In this document: in pieces, positions 1-12,140 of the stretch
Numbering within the stretch: position 1 is the stretch's first letter
How the letters are laid out: each line of letters starts with the position of its first letter
The notes under the pieces: generated by a model
The model's database searches: none
What the model saw: only the letters and a program-made list of their open reading frames with translations
Told to the model about the DNA's origin: nothing
Assembly: GCA_013399015.1 (NCBI GenBank)
Contig: VWZX01002966.1
Coordinates: 1-64,000, forward strand
DNA length: 64,000 bases
From: Galbula dea
Lineage: Eukaryota; Chordata; Aves; Piciformes; Galbulidae
Reading direction: 5' to 3'
Position numbers and translations under genes: made by a program

Positions 1-64
1 TAGATGATCTTGTGGGTCCTTTCCAACTGTAATGATTTTGTGGTTCTGTGATTCTGTGATTCTT
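1..64 (+). mobile_element. CR1 LINE 3' end, cut by the window edge
   Basis: The window begins inside a CR1 3' terminus. It reads TAGATGATCTT, then GGGTCCTTTCCAAC, then worn ATTCTGTG units (attttgtg, gttctgtg, attctgtg). This order, 'tagatgatct...cctttccaac...ATTCTGTG', is the signature of CR1 3' ends, which usually end in this 8-bp unit without a poly-A tail. The same words recur almost base for base at 58308-58363, so the two copies probably belong to one subfamily. The 5' part lies outside the window, so its length cannot be judged. Confidence 0.88.
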
Positions 65-3000
65 TAGATACTGCTAAAAATACCAAAATACAGCATACTT
101 GTAACTTCTTAGATGGTTTCTAGAAAGACTGTCACCAGTCAGAAATCTCTAATTATTTCCTGTCATAGTACTATGTGCTGTGTTTGTTTGCTGTAGAGCA
201 AACCCAGGAAGTCTTAATGCCAATTGTAACATTATTTGTTTAATGTGAATCAGAAACTAGGATGAAACATCTGTAGACAATTTTTTTATCTTGCTGTTCT
301 TCTCACCTCCTATAAGCTCTCGCATTGTCTACAGCATTAGATTTATCAGTGGGTATTCAGTGTTTTATGGTATATCTAAAGTGATCTCGCCACAATGAAA
401 GGGTACTGCTAGGCTTCAGTTCTCATTGCTTTGACAAATACCACAACATATTTAGTGTAAAGTAGGAAGTAAGCTGAAAGTTGAAGTGGAAAACTTGCTT
501 TCACTAACATTTTCTCCCTAATTTAAGACTGGTTCACCAATAAATTAAGGTGACAGGAAATATCTTTGTGTATTACAGTAGTATGAGGTGCAATTTGAAA
601 GTGACACAGATGAAAAATTGTTCCTGTAATAAACCATTGATTTTGTTCATGATCAGGATTTAAAGAACAGGATATGCAAGCATACGTGTGTCTGAATATG
701 AACAATTGTAAATGTTGGGTTTAGTGCTTCAATGTAATTATATCCATTATGAAAAACACAGGAAAAGTGATGAGAGAGGTAGGGAAAAATACAGATAGCT
801 TTTTAAAGATGAAAAAAATGGAAAAATTTCTTGCAAACCTTGAAATACACTTAGGCATAGATTAGCAAGAGCTAAAAAACTGGTACAATCAAACCACCTC
901 TAGAGCAATGAGGTGTCACTGTGACAAGAATGCACTTTCAAGTCATTAACATCACCTTGAATGAAGTAAATGGGCCAACTGGTTTTAAATACTGGACAGT
1001 ACAGCTTATCATAAAATGTGAGATCTTAATCATATAGCAACATTTTAAAACTGTGGGCAGAAGTTATTCAACAAACTGGTTTTGGTTTTAGAAGAGGACT
1101 CTTCAGCCCTCCATCAGGCCCAGTTGCATTGAAATGCAAACAAATTCTCAATGGATTACTATTTATAAAGTTATTTTATCTAAGTATTTGTAGAGGTTCT
1201 TAGAGCAAAACATTAAGAGGATTATCTCTTTTCATTTGAATAAGCTTACTGTCTTAAGGGGGAAAATCAATAATTAGTTTACATGTTGTTCAGAATCCCC
1301 CAACTTAAGCTCCCAATATTTGCTGAAATTCAAAACTGAACTTTTAAAGAGGGTTTTGAAAAACAGGCTTTTAACTTGAAAGTAGAACAACCTGGATTTG
1401 GGATTTTTTTTTCCTATGTGTATGTGTGTGTTTTTTGCTGAAACATATGTTCAGCATATACACTTTTCATTGTTCCTAAGTCTCCCAACTTATGGCCTCA
1501 CTCTATCTCCACTCTCAAAAAAAAGAAAAAAGCAAACCAAAACCTTTCTGAAAACACAAATTAACCAAAATCAATCCAAAAAGGAGGAAAGCTACACACT
1601 CCCTACAGTATGTTGTTCTCTCATTATTGTTATTAATTTTAAATGAAGTGCTCAAAACCAGCAGCCTAAAACTTCCAAGCTTGTTCAGGTGATATGTTGT
1701 GTGTGGAAGCATAAGGTAAAAGACAGGGCAGGACAGATAGGGGAAATAAAATTATAGAGTAGAGGTATTTTGAGTTGAATATCTACCTTTGACTTTGATA
1801 TACATACTTCCTATACTACTTGCGGATCTAATTGTTGCATCTTAGTTGAGATTTTGAGTTTGTGTTATTAATCTGTCTTTGATTATATAGATATTAAGGA
1901 AACTGTTTAGTCCCTAGTCTATTTTGTACCTTAAACTGAAGTTTGGGGAGAACGAAAGATGCTTGGAAATACCATGAAATATGATGTTGACTTTCGGGAC
2001 AAAAGGATAAAGGTGGAGGAGTATACCACCACATTCCAAATGTTAGTCATGTTATACAGGCTAAGACTATATTGATTCAGGTTTCTGGCTATAAAGGAGA
2101 CAGGAACAAGCACATTCTGTTCAAGTGTGAGCCTGCTTATGGCAGGGACAATCAGTTGGGCTGACCTGCCACACCAGATCTGAAAGTGTATATTAAGTGT
2201 ATATTAAAGTGTCTGTGGCTTAAAAGAGTATAGGCATCAGTTTTAATAAACATTTCTGTCAATTAAATAATTGTGGATCCCTGTCTTAGGGAATGTGCTG
2301 TGCCGTTGGCACGCAGCTGAACAGGACTGACTTTGTCAAAACCTGAAATGCTGTAGATAGCATTAATAGATTTCTTTCTTGTGCTATCAAGATAAGATTT
2401 GGAACAATCTGTAGCTGGGATGGTAATATCAGATGTAAGAGTGAGATATCAAGGAAGAAGCAGTTATTTTATGGGGATCTGCATAACCCTGATTTGGAGG
2501 TTGTAACACTGTATCAGGAGTATGTTAGGAAAATATAATTTAAAATGTAACTTGAATTAAGCTACCTAGAAGATGTATGTCTTGCATTTGGAAGTTAAAT
2601 TGGCAAAAGAAATAAGGTGACTGTTTTCAGCTAGTATGTCTTGTTAGCAATATAAAACACACTGACCATTGGCTTTCTTCGTGACGGATGTCTAACAGCT
2701 TATGACTAGACCAGAGAGTCACTTATGGCACACCAGAGTGACAAGATCTGTTTGATCAGACTGCCTATTTACCAAAATAAATTAATATAAAAGAACTCCA
2801 GAAAGAGGCTTTCACAAAAGAGACATTCCAAGATTAGTCTTACAAGTTTTACAAGTGTAATTCAGTTGTTAGGGAGATTGTTTGCTAGATAGTTCTGCCA
2901 GTAGGTTGGTAAACAAACCAAACTTGACTTCTACAGCTTGTGGTTGTATTGAGGGTGCGCAGGTTATTTTGGGTTTTAATTCAGTTAGAGTTGACTGATG

Positions 3001-4819
3001 TACATTCTCCAAAAAGCATGTAGGTTTTGCATTGTTAATGCAAAACAAACTGCAGTATTAATGAATAACAGAACTGTCTGAACCAGTCCTGTTCTACATG
3101 AAGACAAAGCCAGCTTCACAGTTTATCTGTTTGCCCAAGTTGCATGTATAACCATTTAAAAAACTTTGGTAGGAGTTGCTGCTATCAAGTTTCCTCTTTC
3201 TTTGTACTTTAGGAAAGTAAAAGGAATGTGGCAAAGAAAACTGTGCTTGCATAGTTAACAATTTATTTTTCAGTGCAGCATTTGAATTTGTACAGAGTAC
3301 TGCGTGTAATAGCTGTAAAGAAGCTGGAATGACTATTTAAGGGAGTCAGACAATGATTATGGTTGATGACAAATATACTGGGTATCAAGCCACCTTGCCT
3401 TACCAGTTTTGGTTGTTCTTCAGTAATGGAAGTTTGTAGATAATCTCCTGTAAACAAATTCTTTTACTGATGCTCTTTCAATTTCAGTTGAAAAGAACTG
3501 TACATATGTACCTGCAAAGTCTGCAAGAATGACTGGTAGTGAGCTAATGAGTTCAGTAAATATCTAGCCTTGAATCCAGATTTCATGGTGAAGGATCTGT
3601 CAAAAAGGAATTAGGGTAGAATGACAGTAACCTTGTGAGCAACTACCAACAGGACCTGGATTTTCTGCTGATATTCATGATGAAATGGCGCATCTAGTCT
3701 GAGACTACTACTTATTAAGCAAGAGGACGAAGTATAACTTACACCAGAGTATCTCTTACGTGGATTTCTGACCCTTTTTAGAGTTAAATAACAACATTGC
3801 ATTATGTATTCAAGCATATCCACGAGAACAGATCACTGTGTCTATCAGTTGATTCTTTCAAACCTGATTCTTTTGCTGTCTCAGTTATTACAACATACAT
3901 CTCAAACACGTGTCTTCGGTTTCTAGATAGCTCTTAGCACTGGGCAGTAGTGAGGCAATGACATCTCAAAATGCTACCTTTTCCTTTTGCCCAAAGAAAT
4001 CTATTCTTTAAATGCCTGTCTCTGTTATGGATCAAATAATGTCAGATGATCATTCTGTTTAATCTATCTGTCATTACTAGATGTTGTGGGCAGAAATATC
4101 CAAAAGTTCAGTTTTTTGAAAATATTAAATTTCTAACACGAAAACTTCTGTGATTTAGGAATAGTATTAAAGCTTCTATAAAATCTCATCATTTTAGCCT
4201 TTGCTATTAATTTTCTCCCCAAAATCCATGCAATGTGTTAATTTGGGATGCTTTGCAAGCTAAGAAAACAAAGATTTTATGCCTGATTTTTGAGGTAAGA
4301 TTGGCCCTACCCTGTTAAGGAAATGAACTTGCATCCTATGTACGTTCTTTGTTTTGATTAACATCAATATAAATTTTCTTCCTATTTGAAAACTTAGAAA
4401 TTACTGCTTATTATTTCTACTGTTACTCCACCATTTTTACAGGCTTATTTACTTATCTCTCCTTATTACATTGTTTTAGTGCCAATTACACAAAATATGA
4501 TCCATATGTGGTTTGTGGTTCACATTTGTAAACTATGTAAACACTGTCAAGCCTTATGAGTTTAAATAGTGGAGTTTACTTCTACTAAGAAGTAATCTTA
4601 AGTCTATTATAAACAACACAGTTTTAGAATGAGTGATTTGTGCAGATAAACTAAAAAAAAAAAACCTGCATTTTTTCAAAGTGCAATTGATAGAAGGTAC
4701 AGAAATAGTTACCTAGTTTTTAATCTTTCGGACACAAAGTAATTTTGAAAAAGAACAACAGGGAAGCCTATAACAAGTTTTAAAACTGGAGAAGCTGCTG
4801 AGAGGTATTAGGTTGATTC
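65..4819. other. Non-coding, no gene recognised
   Basis: AT-rich, CpG-poor sequence with stops in all frames. The open frames (for example 1398-1646 + and 3611-3823 -) are under 85 codons, low in complexity and unlike any family I know. Small items: an 11-bp tandem duplication of agtgtatatta near 2185-2206 and an A-run near 4652-4663. I see no repeat family, RNA gene or promoter. Confidence 0.7.
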
Positions 4820-5980
4820 AAGTCTTGCAGTTTCATGTAGAGTGCAGCTATTTTCTTAGAAGTGTGCTGCACAGCACGTCAGGACCTGGAAATATGTTGC
4901 CTCTGTAATGTCAAGACCTGACTCAATCAGCAGTTTATCTTTTGGCCGAGAACAGTAGGATCAAAACATCAGCGTTGTGCCTTGGCATTTTAGGTTGTTC
5001 CAGAGCAGCCTCCTATTGAATAAGCTAAATATCCTATATCTGTCTTTCTCCTGGATGCAGTGCACAGCGTAACACTGCAGGTCCACAAGACATTGTGCAT
5101 CCACCTATGCCTACCTAGTTAATAACACAGAAGGATGCAATGGGAGAATTGCCACAATTTGCACCTTGAATTAAGCTGTCAGTGAATATCTAAATCACTT
5201 CCTTTTCTGTCACTTCATCCCTCAACTACATCCTTCGAGACACAACACCATTCAGAAGGAACCACCAGAAATACCCTCTAAAATGATATGTAAATCCGGC
5301 AATTCATCATGCTCTGTGTAGTACAGGTTTAATTCTTCCTGCTAGGCCTCAATCTGCTGAAACATTACTCTGATATACAGTACAAAAGCAGTAACAAAGA
5401 TGTTCATATCAGCCCATTGTGAGCTGGTGGCAGCGAGAGAAATCAATGAAGCCATGGGGACAATAGCTGGGGTTTAAACAGGCTGCAGAAATTTGCTAAG
5501 ACACAGACAAAAGGCCGGCACTGAAAAGCGAGCTGCCGAGGAATTCCTCGGGCTCCATTATATGGCCAAAACAATTCTCACTTAGAGAGTGGATTTGCAT
5601 CTCTAATAGGGTTCAGGCTCTGTTTGTGAAAGGCTTTCGCTGGGCTGACCCCATCTCTCAAGATCACATTGATATCAGGCGCCTTGCCTTTGCCCTGTCC
5701 CGCGCTGCACAGGGCAGTATCATGGGAAAATGCACCCGCTTAAAAGGAAGCAGAGGAAGGCAACAAAATTAAAGGCTTGAGGCAGTTTTGGTGGTACTTA
5801 GCAGGGAAAATTACTTTGGCAAATAATAGAACCTACTGCTGGTAATTACTGCTAACAAGCTTCCCCCAACCCAAATGTGACACTTGGACTGATGTGAGAA
5901 AAGCTGATATAGGCCAAGCTTATTAAGCCTGAAAGAAAGGAGGCTCTTCCCTATGAAAATACAGCACTTGGAACCTGCAA
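4820..5980. promoter_or_regulatory. Candidate conserved non-coding / enhancer block
   Basis: This stretch differs from its AT-rich surroundings. It has more even base composition, retained CpGs (5480-5720) and many words matching well-known factor sites: TGACTCA (AP-1 type) at 4919-4925, the POU octamer ATTTGCAT at 5593-5600, a homeodomain core TAATTA at 5843-5848, and a perfect palindrome at 5536-5551. A CArG-like word (CC, seven A/T, GG) follows the palindrome, one base too long for the SRF consensus. No open frame or repeat family explains the block. What is seen is composition and motifs; that it is an enhancer is inference. It could also be an unrecognised old repeat or a non-coding exon. 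Confidence 0.35.
5536..5551. repeat. Perfect 16-bp palindrome
   Basis: CCGAGGAATTCCTCGG is its own reverse complement and contains two CpGs, unusual in this CpG-poor window. It lies about 40 bp before the POU octamer, within the candidate regulatory block. Symmetry ends at 5535/5552. Confidence 0.9.
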
Positions 5981-6849
5981 ATCCTGTAATCTAGTGTTAC
6001 CAATTATCCATTAAAATAGAAAATTGAGTTGTAATATTTTAGGTCTTTTCTAGTGTGTGCAGTGCCAGAAGCCCTAATCTGAAGTGATTTTAAATGGAAA
6101 AATATTTTGTGTCATTCACATGCTCCTGTTTAAACTTGGCTTTACTTACTCCATCATCTTCTGGAGATAGGCAACAATCTGTGTTAATGACACTGTGTTA
6201 ATGATATTGTTCTAAGTTTTCTGAAAACACAACTGTCTTTACTCTTGGAAAAAATACTTTAAGTTAACTGAAACCCTCTTCAAACCTTCCTGTGTGTAGG
6301 TTCTACACATATATGGGTCTCCCTGTTCTCTCCATGTGCATCACTTTATGTAAAATAATTTCACTTAAAAAAAAAAAATTAGAACCACACAAATGTCTTC
6401 TACTATTTATCTAGTGTACTTAAATAATGTTTTGAAATTTGAGGGAAATGTTTCAAACCCCATATTTTTACAGAAGACTATCTAGAAATAGGATGTAATT
6501 CCTACTTAAACTCATCATACCTCATTTCTTAACTCCATGCTCTTGTCAATGAGCATTTCATTAGGTACAAACACGTTTGCATGAAGTTCAGCTCATTTGC
6601 ATTACATCTATTTTTTCTAGGAGTCCCCTTCTACTGTGTTGCTCACACTGAGTCAGGTTCAGTTAATTTAATCTACTGCTTAAAAAGAGATAGTAGAAAA
6701 GGAGGTGATATATACATGGCAGAGGTGCACAGGAAGACTAGAAGGTGTAACAGTTGCAGGCTGCCACAAGGGAAACACTAGCTGGAAAAGGGTGAAAATA
6801 ATTCTTTGCCATGAGCAAGGTGAAGCCCCAAAATAAACTGAAAGAGGCT
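5981..6849. other. Non-coding, no gene recognised
   Basis: AT-rich sequence. A 14-bp imperfect tandem duplication (gtgttaatgacact / gtgttaatgatatt) occupies 6181-6208, and an A12 run lies near 6367-6378. An ATTTGCAT octamer is at 6594-6601. The open frame at 6581-6781 (+, 66 codons) has no recognisable domain. Confidence 0.65.
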
Positions 6850-6995
6850 GAAGAATCTCCACTCTTGAAGTTGATAATTTGTCTACATTGGTCAGTGGGT
6901 TTCCTAATCTAACTTGGAGGTTGATTCCTCTTGAAGCAGGAGGTTGAACTAGGAATCTTCTAGAGGTTCTTTCCAACCTAATCTCTTTGTAGACC
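6850..6995 (+). mobile_element. Degraded CR1 3'-end fragment
   Basis: Matches the CR1 3' region in order: a worn 'gggttt..taatctaacttgg' segment, then GCAGGAGGTTGAACTAGG (consensus gcagggggttggactaga), a worn 'atcttctagagg', and TTCTTTCCAACCTAATC. The terminal ATTCTGTG units are lost or mutated (atctctttgtag). Many substitutions suggest an old insertion. The open frame on the opposite strand (6680-6976, 98 codons) is partly CR1 read backwards and is not a gene. Confidence 0.8.
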
Positions 6996-9900
6996 TACAA
7001 AATTCGTCACTGTACTGTTTGTTCATTTTTCCCATTTTCTCTCCTTCTGTGTTCTGACAATATATGAGCAGGGAGATTACATCTTTGGATACCTGTTACA
7101 TGTTTCAGTAGAGCAAAACAGCATCAATAAGAGAAATGAGATGAATATTCACAATTGAAACGGGCTGAAAACAATCTCTAGTTTGCAGTAACCCACTTCA
7201 TAAAACATATACTTGTGTTGCTAGAAAAAAAACACCAATTGACATCTATATTTTTATTTTTTTTTTTTAGAAAGCTGTTTGGTCTATTGTTTGCAGTCTT
7301 GGATTTCAGAAAATATCTGAGATTATGGTATTGTACAAGTACTTCAATTTATGGACACTCTCTGAGCCAAAGAGAGCAAGCTGAGCCTTTGGGAATTTAA
7401 TTGTGCAGGGCATTTTATTAAATAAAGAGCAAATTTTGCACTGTTAGAAGATTTCAACATAATAATGAGTGTCTGAACTATTAAAGTGCAAAATAAGTAT
7501 TTGTGTTTAAATAGCATTTTGGTATGTTGTTAAATAACACAGTACAGATAGCAAAATATTAAGTTGCATTTTGTAGAATATTTTTCATTTAAAGCTTAGT
7601 TTTGCAGACCTGCATTTTCCCTTTGTGTTTGGGGAAGCTATTATATCTATAAGATGGAATCTCATTACTGTGTATAATTGTAATTATGTAAATAAGATTA
7701 CTTCTGCCTATCTTATGTTTAAAAATCCAAAGGAAAATGTCAATGGTCTAGTTAGTGCGATACATTTAAAGTAACTGTGAATACAGCTGTTGAACTTTTC
7801 CACAGCATTTCTAAATATCTTCCTTTTCTAAAAGTGTGACTACAGTTCATTCTGGTCAGCTTCTATTTTGGGGGTTATTCACCTCATACTTTAAAAGAAG
7901 AATCATCAGTTTAGTCATCTAATTAAAAAAGCTCCCTGGTCAGAAGCAACAGAAATTAAGAACAAACCTGTATGTATACTACATATAATTTTAGTGGGGT
8001 TCAGGGTTTTTTTTTGTTTTTCTCTCATATTAATAGAGAGACAATGTTAAAACCTTGAGTGGAAGGCAGATGGTAGCAAGACACTGGCTTGCTGATCAGT
8101 GTTGTCATCTTGGCCAGCTTGCCCTTCCAAGGGTTTTGTGATCATAGTCTGACCGTCCCTCCCCTCTTTCAAAAAATGAATTATCTTGTTGGTTGTAAAT
8201 CTTGTCTGTGAACTTAGTTGCTTCTATGAGAAAATTTCATTCCAATTGAATTATGTCACTTGTGAACAGATGTGAAATTGGTTTCCAATATAATGCCTTG
8301 ATCTTAAAGTATATTGTGAGGTGGAGTCAACATCATTGTTTGCTTATGCAGATGAGGAAACGGGCACAGAGAAGAGAAATTGCTTTTCAAGGTCATTTGA
8401 ATTAAGCTGTGATGAGATTTAGGTCTAAACTTTTATATCCGAACTCCTAGTCCAATATCTATCTTTCCAGTCTTATTGCTACTTTGGTTCTGCACCTGCC
8501 TTAGAAGTTTCATGAGCTTCCTGTGTTTTTTCCTGTGGTGCCAAGAAGCTCAACAAACTGTTTCTTTCTTGGCTTTTTACATGGCAAAAAAAAAAAAAAA
8601 AAGTAATCTTGTATTCAGTGTGATAGTTTACTTGAACTAATGCAACATTTTCCCCAGTGTTAATTGAATGGAGAATGAATAAGTGCAGCTTATTTTGGTA
8701 AAGCAGTAGATTAAGTTATACTTGCTGATATCCTGAGTCCAGGGAATGTGTGTATTCACGGTGGGCTGCTGCAGCATACTGATGTGGAGTTTCACACTTG
8801 CGTTAATATTCTGAGTTAAATTTACATTGAGCTAACCCTGGGACAGATCACACATTTATTTTAATTTCCCTGTTTTATTTTAAATTGTGTCCTTACTTAA
8901 GTTTATATCATGGGTACTGCTGCACTCCTGCATAAGCTATGGAACAGTGCATTTAGGAGGCTACTGAAAAGTAGATTCCCATGAAAGCAAGTATTTTTGC
9001 ACACTTTTATTTGAACACTTTTTTCTTGAAATTGTGCACTAACACAAAAGATATTACAGATTATTTCAACACTTTTTCTTAAAGTAATTCATTTGATTTT
9101 GTATTTTCACAGCTAAAATGTTCAGAAAAACTTATTAGCTATGCAAGAGAATTGCACATCTGTTCTATGTGTCAGAGTAAAATATTACTTTCGTGTTTAC
9201 CATGCAGAAATTAATTAATTTCCTTTCCACTCATATACCCTAATACATGGGTTTGCAGGAGTTGGCCACTAGCTGAATGTGTGAATTTTCAGATTTTGAT
9301 GAAGTGTTTTGAGTTGTCCAGGACAACATAAATTTGAATGACCTGGAATCAATGTAGAGCTGCCTGGCAATAGCAATCGGTATTTAATTCTGCAGTGGAG
9401 GTAGTTACTTAACCTTCTTTCTAATATAGAGATATTTCTGTCATAGATAAATGTATTGTTCAGTTGCCTCTCAAATTAATTCAATGGAATCTCCTGTATC
9501 CTTAGGAACAAGTCATGGACAAAATAAATGTCTTTTTAGACTCTTCCCCACATAAGAACATCACAACCAAAAATGCTCTCAAATGTTACGTTCTAGCTAA
9601 TGCTTCTGGATTTTGTGGGTTTCTTTGTTTGTTTTTTTTTCTTTTTTCATTAAAGATATGAGGCACTGGGAAGAAATGTAATTAGGCAGTGTGGTAACCA
9701 CAGACTGTCCTGGGAGGGATGGCCCATGTAATCTCACCAAAGGGAGAGCTAGCCACAAGCCTAGTAGGTAGTTGCTGCTCTTCTTGAGGCAGCTTAGATT
9801 TCACTTGGCTGATGTACACTGAAGTCTGAGCTAGGGGCTTTTCTGAGAGGTTTGAAGTTCTGTTAAAGGGAAGGGTATCTTGTTTTTATTCTTTCGTAGT

Positions 9901-11839
9901 TCTCCTACAGGTGTACTCTTCAGTCTGTTAACTGTAGTTGGTTTTGCTTATCTGTACTAAGACTTTTTCATAATCGTGGAATGCATGCTAACAGATCATG
10001 GTTCCTAGAGGTGTAGCTGAAAGTTTTGTTCTCATAGACGGGAAGGAAATACATGACGCTTTACTTTATTCACTCCCCTTCATGAAACATGCTACTGTTC
10101 TTGTTATTGATGCATTAACACTGCAGCACACAAAAGGTATACACTGTAAGAATGTGCAAGGTGTTTATAAACTGTGTAAAGGAGCTGTTTTACACCAAAT
10201 GACCTAATACAACATCAGTGAAGTTACCTTTGCTTTTTAAGTTATTTGCAAAGTTGTTTTTCAACAACACTATTGTTTCAGTGAAGGAAAAGTTTTATTC
10301 CTGGAATATTAGTATCGACGTCCACTGTGAAGCCTCTAACTGGTACATATGGCTTACAGATCCGTAAATTATTTATATACTTTGAAGATTTAAAGTGATA
10401 GAAAAGAAACCATCTTCCAAAGGGGAGATCTCTAACATCTGTCTCTCTTGGTTTTGTCAAGTTACTGTGAAATATTGCAAACAGAGGAATCAGTGAAAGA
10501 TATGCTTTGGCTTTGGATGCTGTGATTGATGACTCACTGTGTAAAGTGGATGAATTAGGAGTAGCTTTCTGCTCTTTTTCCTCAAAATGGAAAATACTGA
10601 AGTAACCAAGCTCTCCAACAACTTTTGTTTCTGAATTCAGCCCTGTTCTTAAGCTTGCAGTCCCTTTACAAATTATGATTTCGTAGCTTACTTGGTGATA
10701 ATATTATCATCTCAGGTGTAGACAGGAGAGTTCTCTGCAGTCACTGGAACTCTTACAAGGAAAGAGCTTTAGCTGAAAAAGCATGTTTGTTTTTAGGTTT
10801 GCTGTAAGCACAAATTGTTTCAACAGATGGATGAATACAGCAGGTAAGACCATTTTTGAGATATTTTTGCTTAACTGGCCATCCTGTGATGTCCACTGAG
10901 TATTACGTGTTTTAAAGGGAATTCTTCTCTCCTTTTTATCAATGGCACATGCATTTCTGCAATGCTAAAAGTTACCTTGATCCCACATTTCTACTACATT
11001 GCTCTTCAACTTGGTTCTTGGTGACAACTGTGCAACTCTTAATCGTCAGGTGAGGAGAGCTGTGCAGACACAAAGGATTGCCACCTATTAGCCAGTACAT
11101 TTGACAAACTGGAAATGTATGTGAAACCCTGTTTTAGCAACCTTGGGTTTTCTTGAATTCACAGCAGTAAACTATAAAATCTTTAGAAAAGAGGACTTAT
11201 AGTGCTGTTTCCTGTCTTAGTCAGATAAAGCCCCATTCTTAGCTATTAACCCTAAATACCTGTTGTTAAAATTTGAGAAAGGGCTGGTTATATCATTTCT
11301 AGAGTACTTTTCTGGCTAAGAGTTGTTTAGGAAATGGAAGTTTTGACTCTTCAGGGTTCATTAACAAAATGGGTTTGTTGTGGCTATCAAAAGTCTTTCT
11401 CTTGCTAGGCTGAGTCAAAGGTTAGGTAATGTTATTGGTAGGGAATAAAATAAACATTCCCTTTTGTGTTCCTCATCTCTAAGTGATACTTGGAGATATC
11501 ATTTTCAGTAAGTACCACTGCAGGTTTGGCTAGTTCGAGGAGTATATTGTTGGGATGAGTAATGTGAAGTAGATGACAGATCTGTACTCCATTAAATTCT
11601 TTAAACTGACCTCTTTGATTTTTCTTCCCCCCACACTTGTCCCATTGCCCTTCTTATTTCCTCCTTTCAGAAATGAGAAATGGCTGCACTTGGCTTGGTT
11701 TGTGGCAAACAAGAAAGCTAGTCTACATCTGAACTTGAATTTTAGATCATAATAACATTTATTCACTTTGAAGATTTTCTTTTTTACAAACTGGACACCT
11801 TTGTTAAAGGGAATAAAAGGACAGGGCTTCATACAGAGA
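6996..11839. other. Non-coding, no gene recognised
   Basis: AT-rich, with no recognised repeat family. Low-complexity items are a T-rich tract near 7246-7269 and an A17 run at 8586-8602. Open frames at 7215-7400, 9998-10207 and 10278-10460 are 60-69 codons, lack domains and look like chance. Confidence 0.65.
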
Positions 11840-12140
11840 AGGGACTGATATCATTGGAGAGCAACGCTCTCTACAAACGATATATTGTACAGGCAGGCAC
11901 AAAATGAGCTTTCATACAGGGTTCTGTCAGTGTCATTCAGCCCTGCCTGAATGGACAGCCCTGTTGTGATTTATCTTCCATTCATCAGTCAATACCCAGT
12001 ACTTTTTCAGCAATGATGGATAAGATCTTTTGCTAAATTGACTACCTGCTGAGCATTGTTAAGCCTGAGAACTGAATGAGAAGGCAAAGCTCAATGTATC
12101 TCATGTGGAACTGCAGGTTATGAAAGTTGCAGGATGATTC
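11840..12140. other. Mixed-composition non-coding stretch with small hairpin
   Basis: More balanced in composition than its flanks. It includes a hairpin at 11857-11871 (GAGAGC, loop aac, GCTCTC). No repeat family is recognised and no frame stays open. It could be a weakly conserved non-coding element; the sequence alone does not decide this. Confidence 0.25.

Noticed and set aside
5555..5570. CArG box (SRF site) near the palindrome
   Set aside because: The A/T core is seven bases rather than six, so it does not fit the consensus; kept only as CArG-like.
6680..6976. 98-codon minus-strand open frame starting MERTSRR
   Set aside because: Its N-terminal part is the CR1 3' end read backwards, a common source of spurious avian frames.
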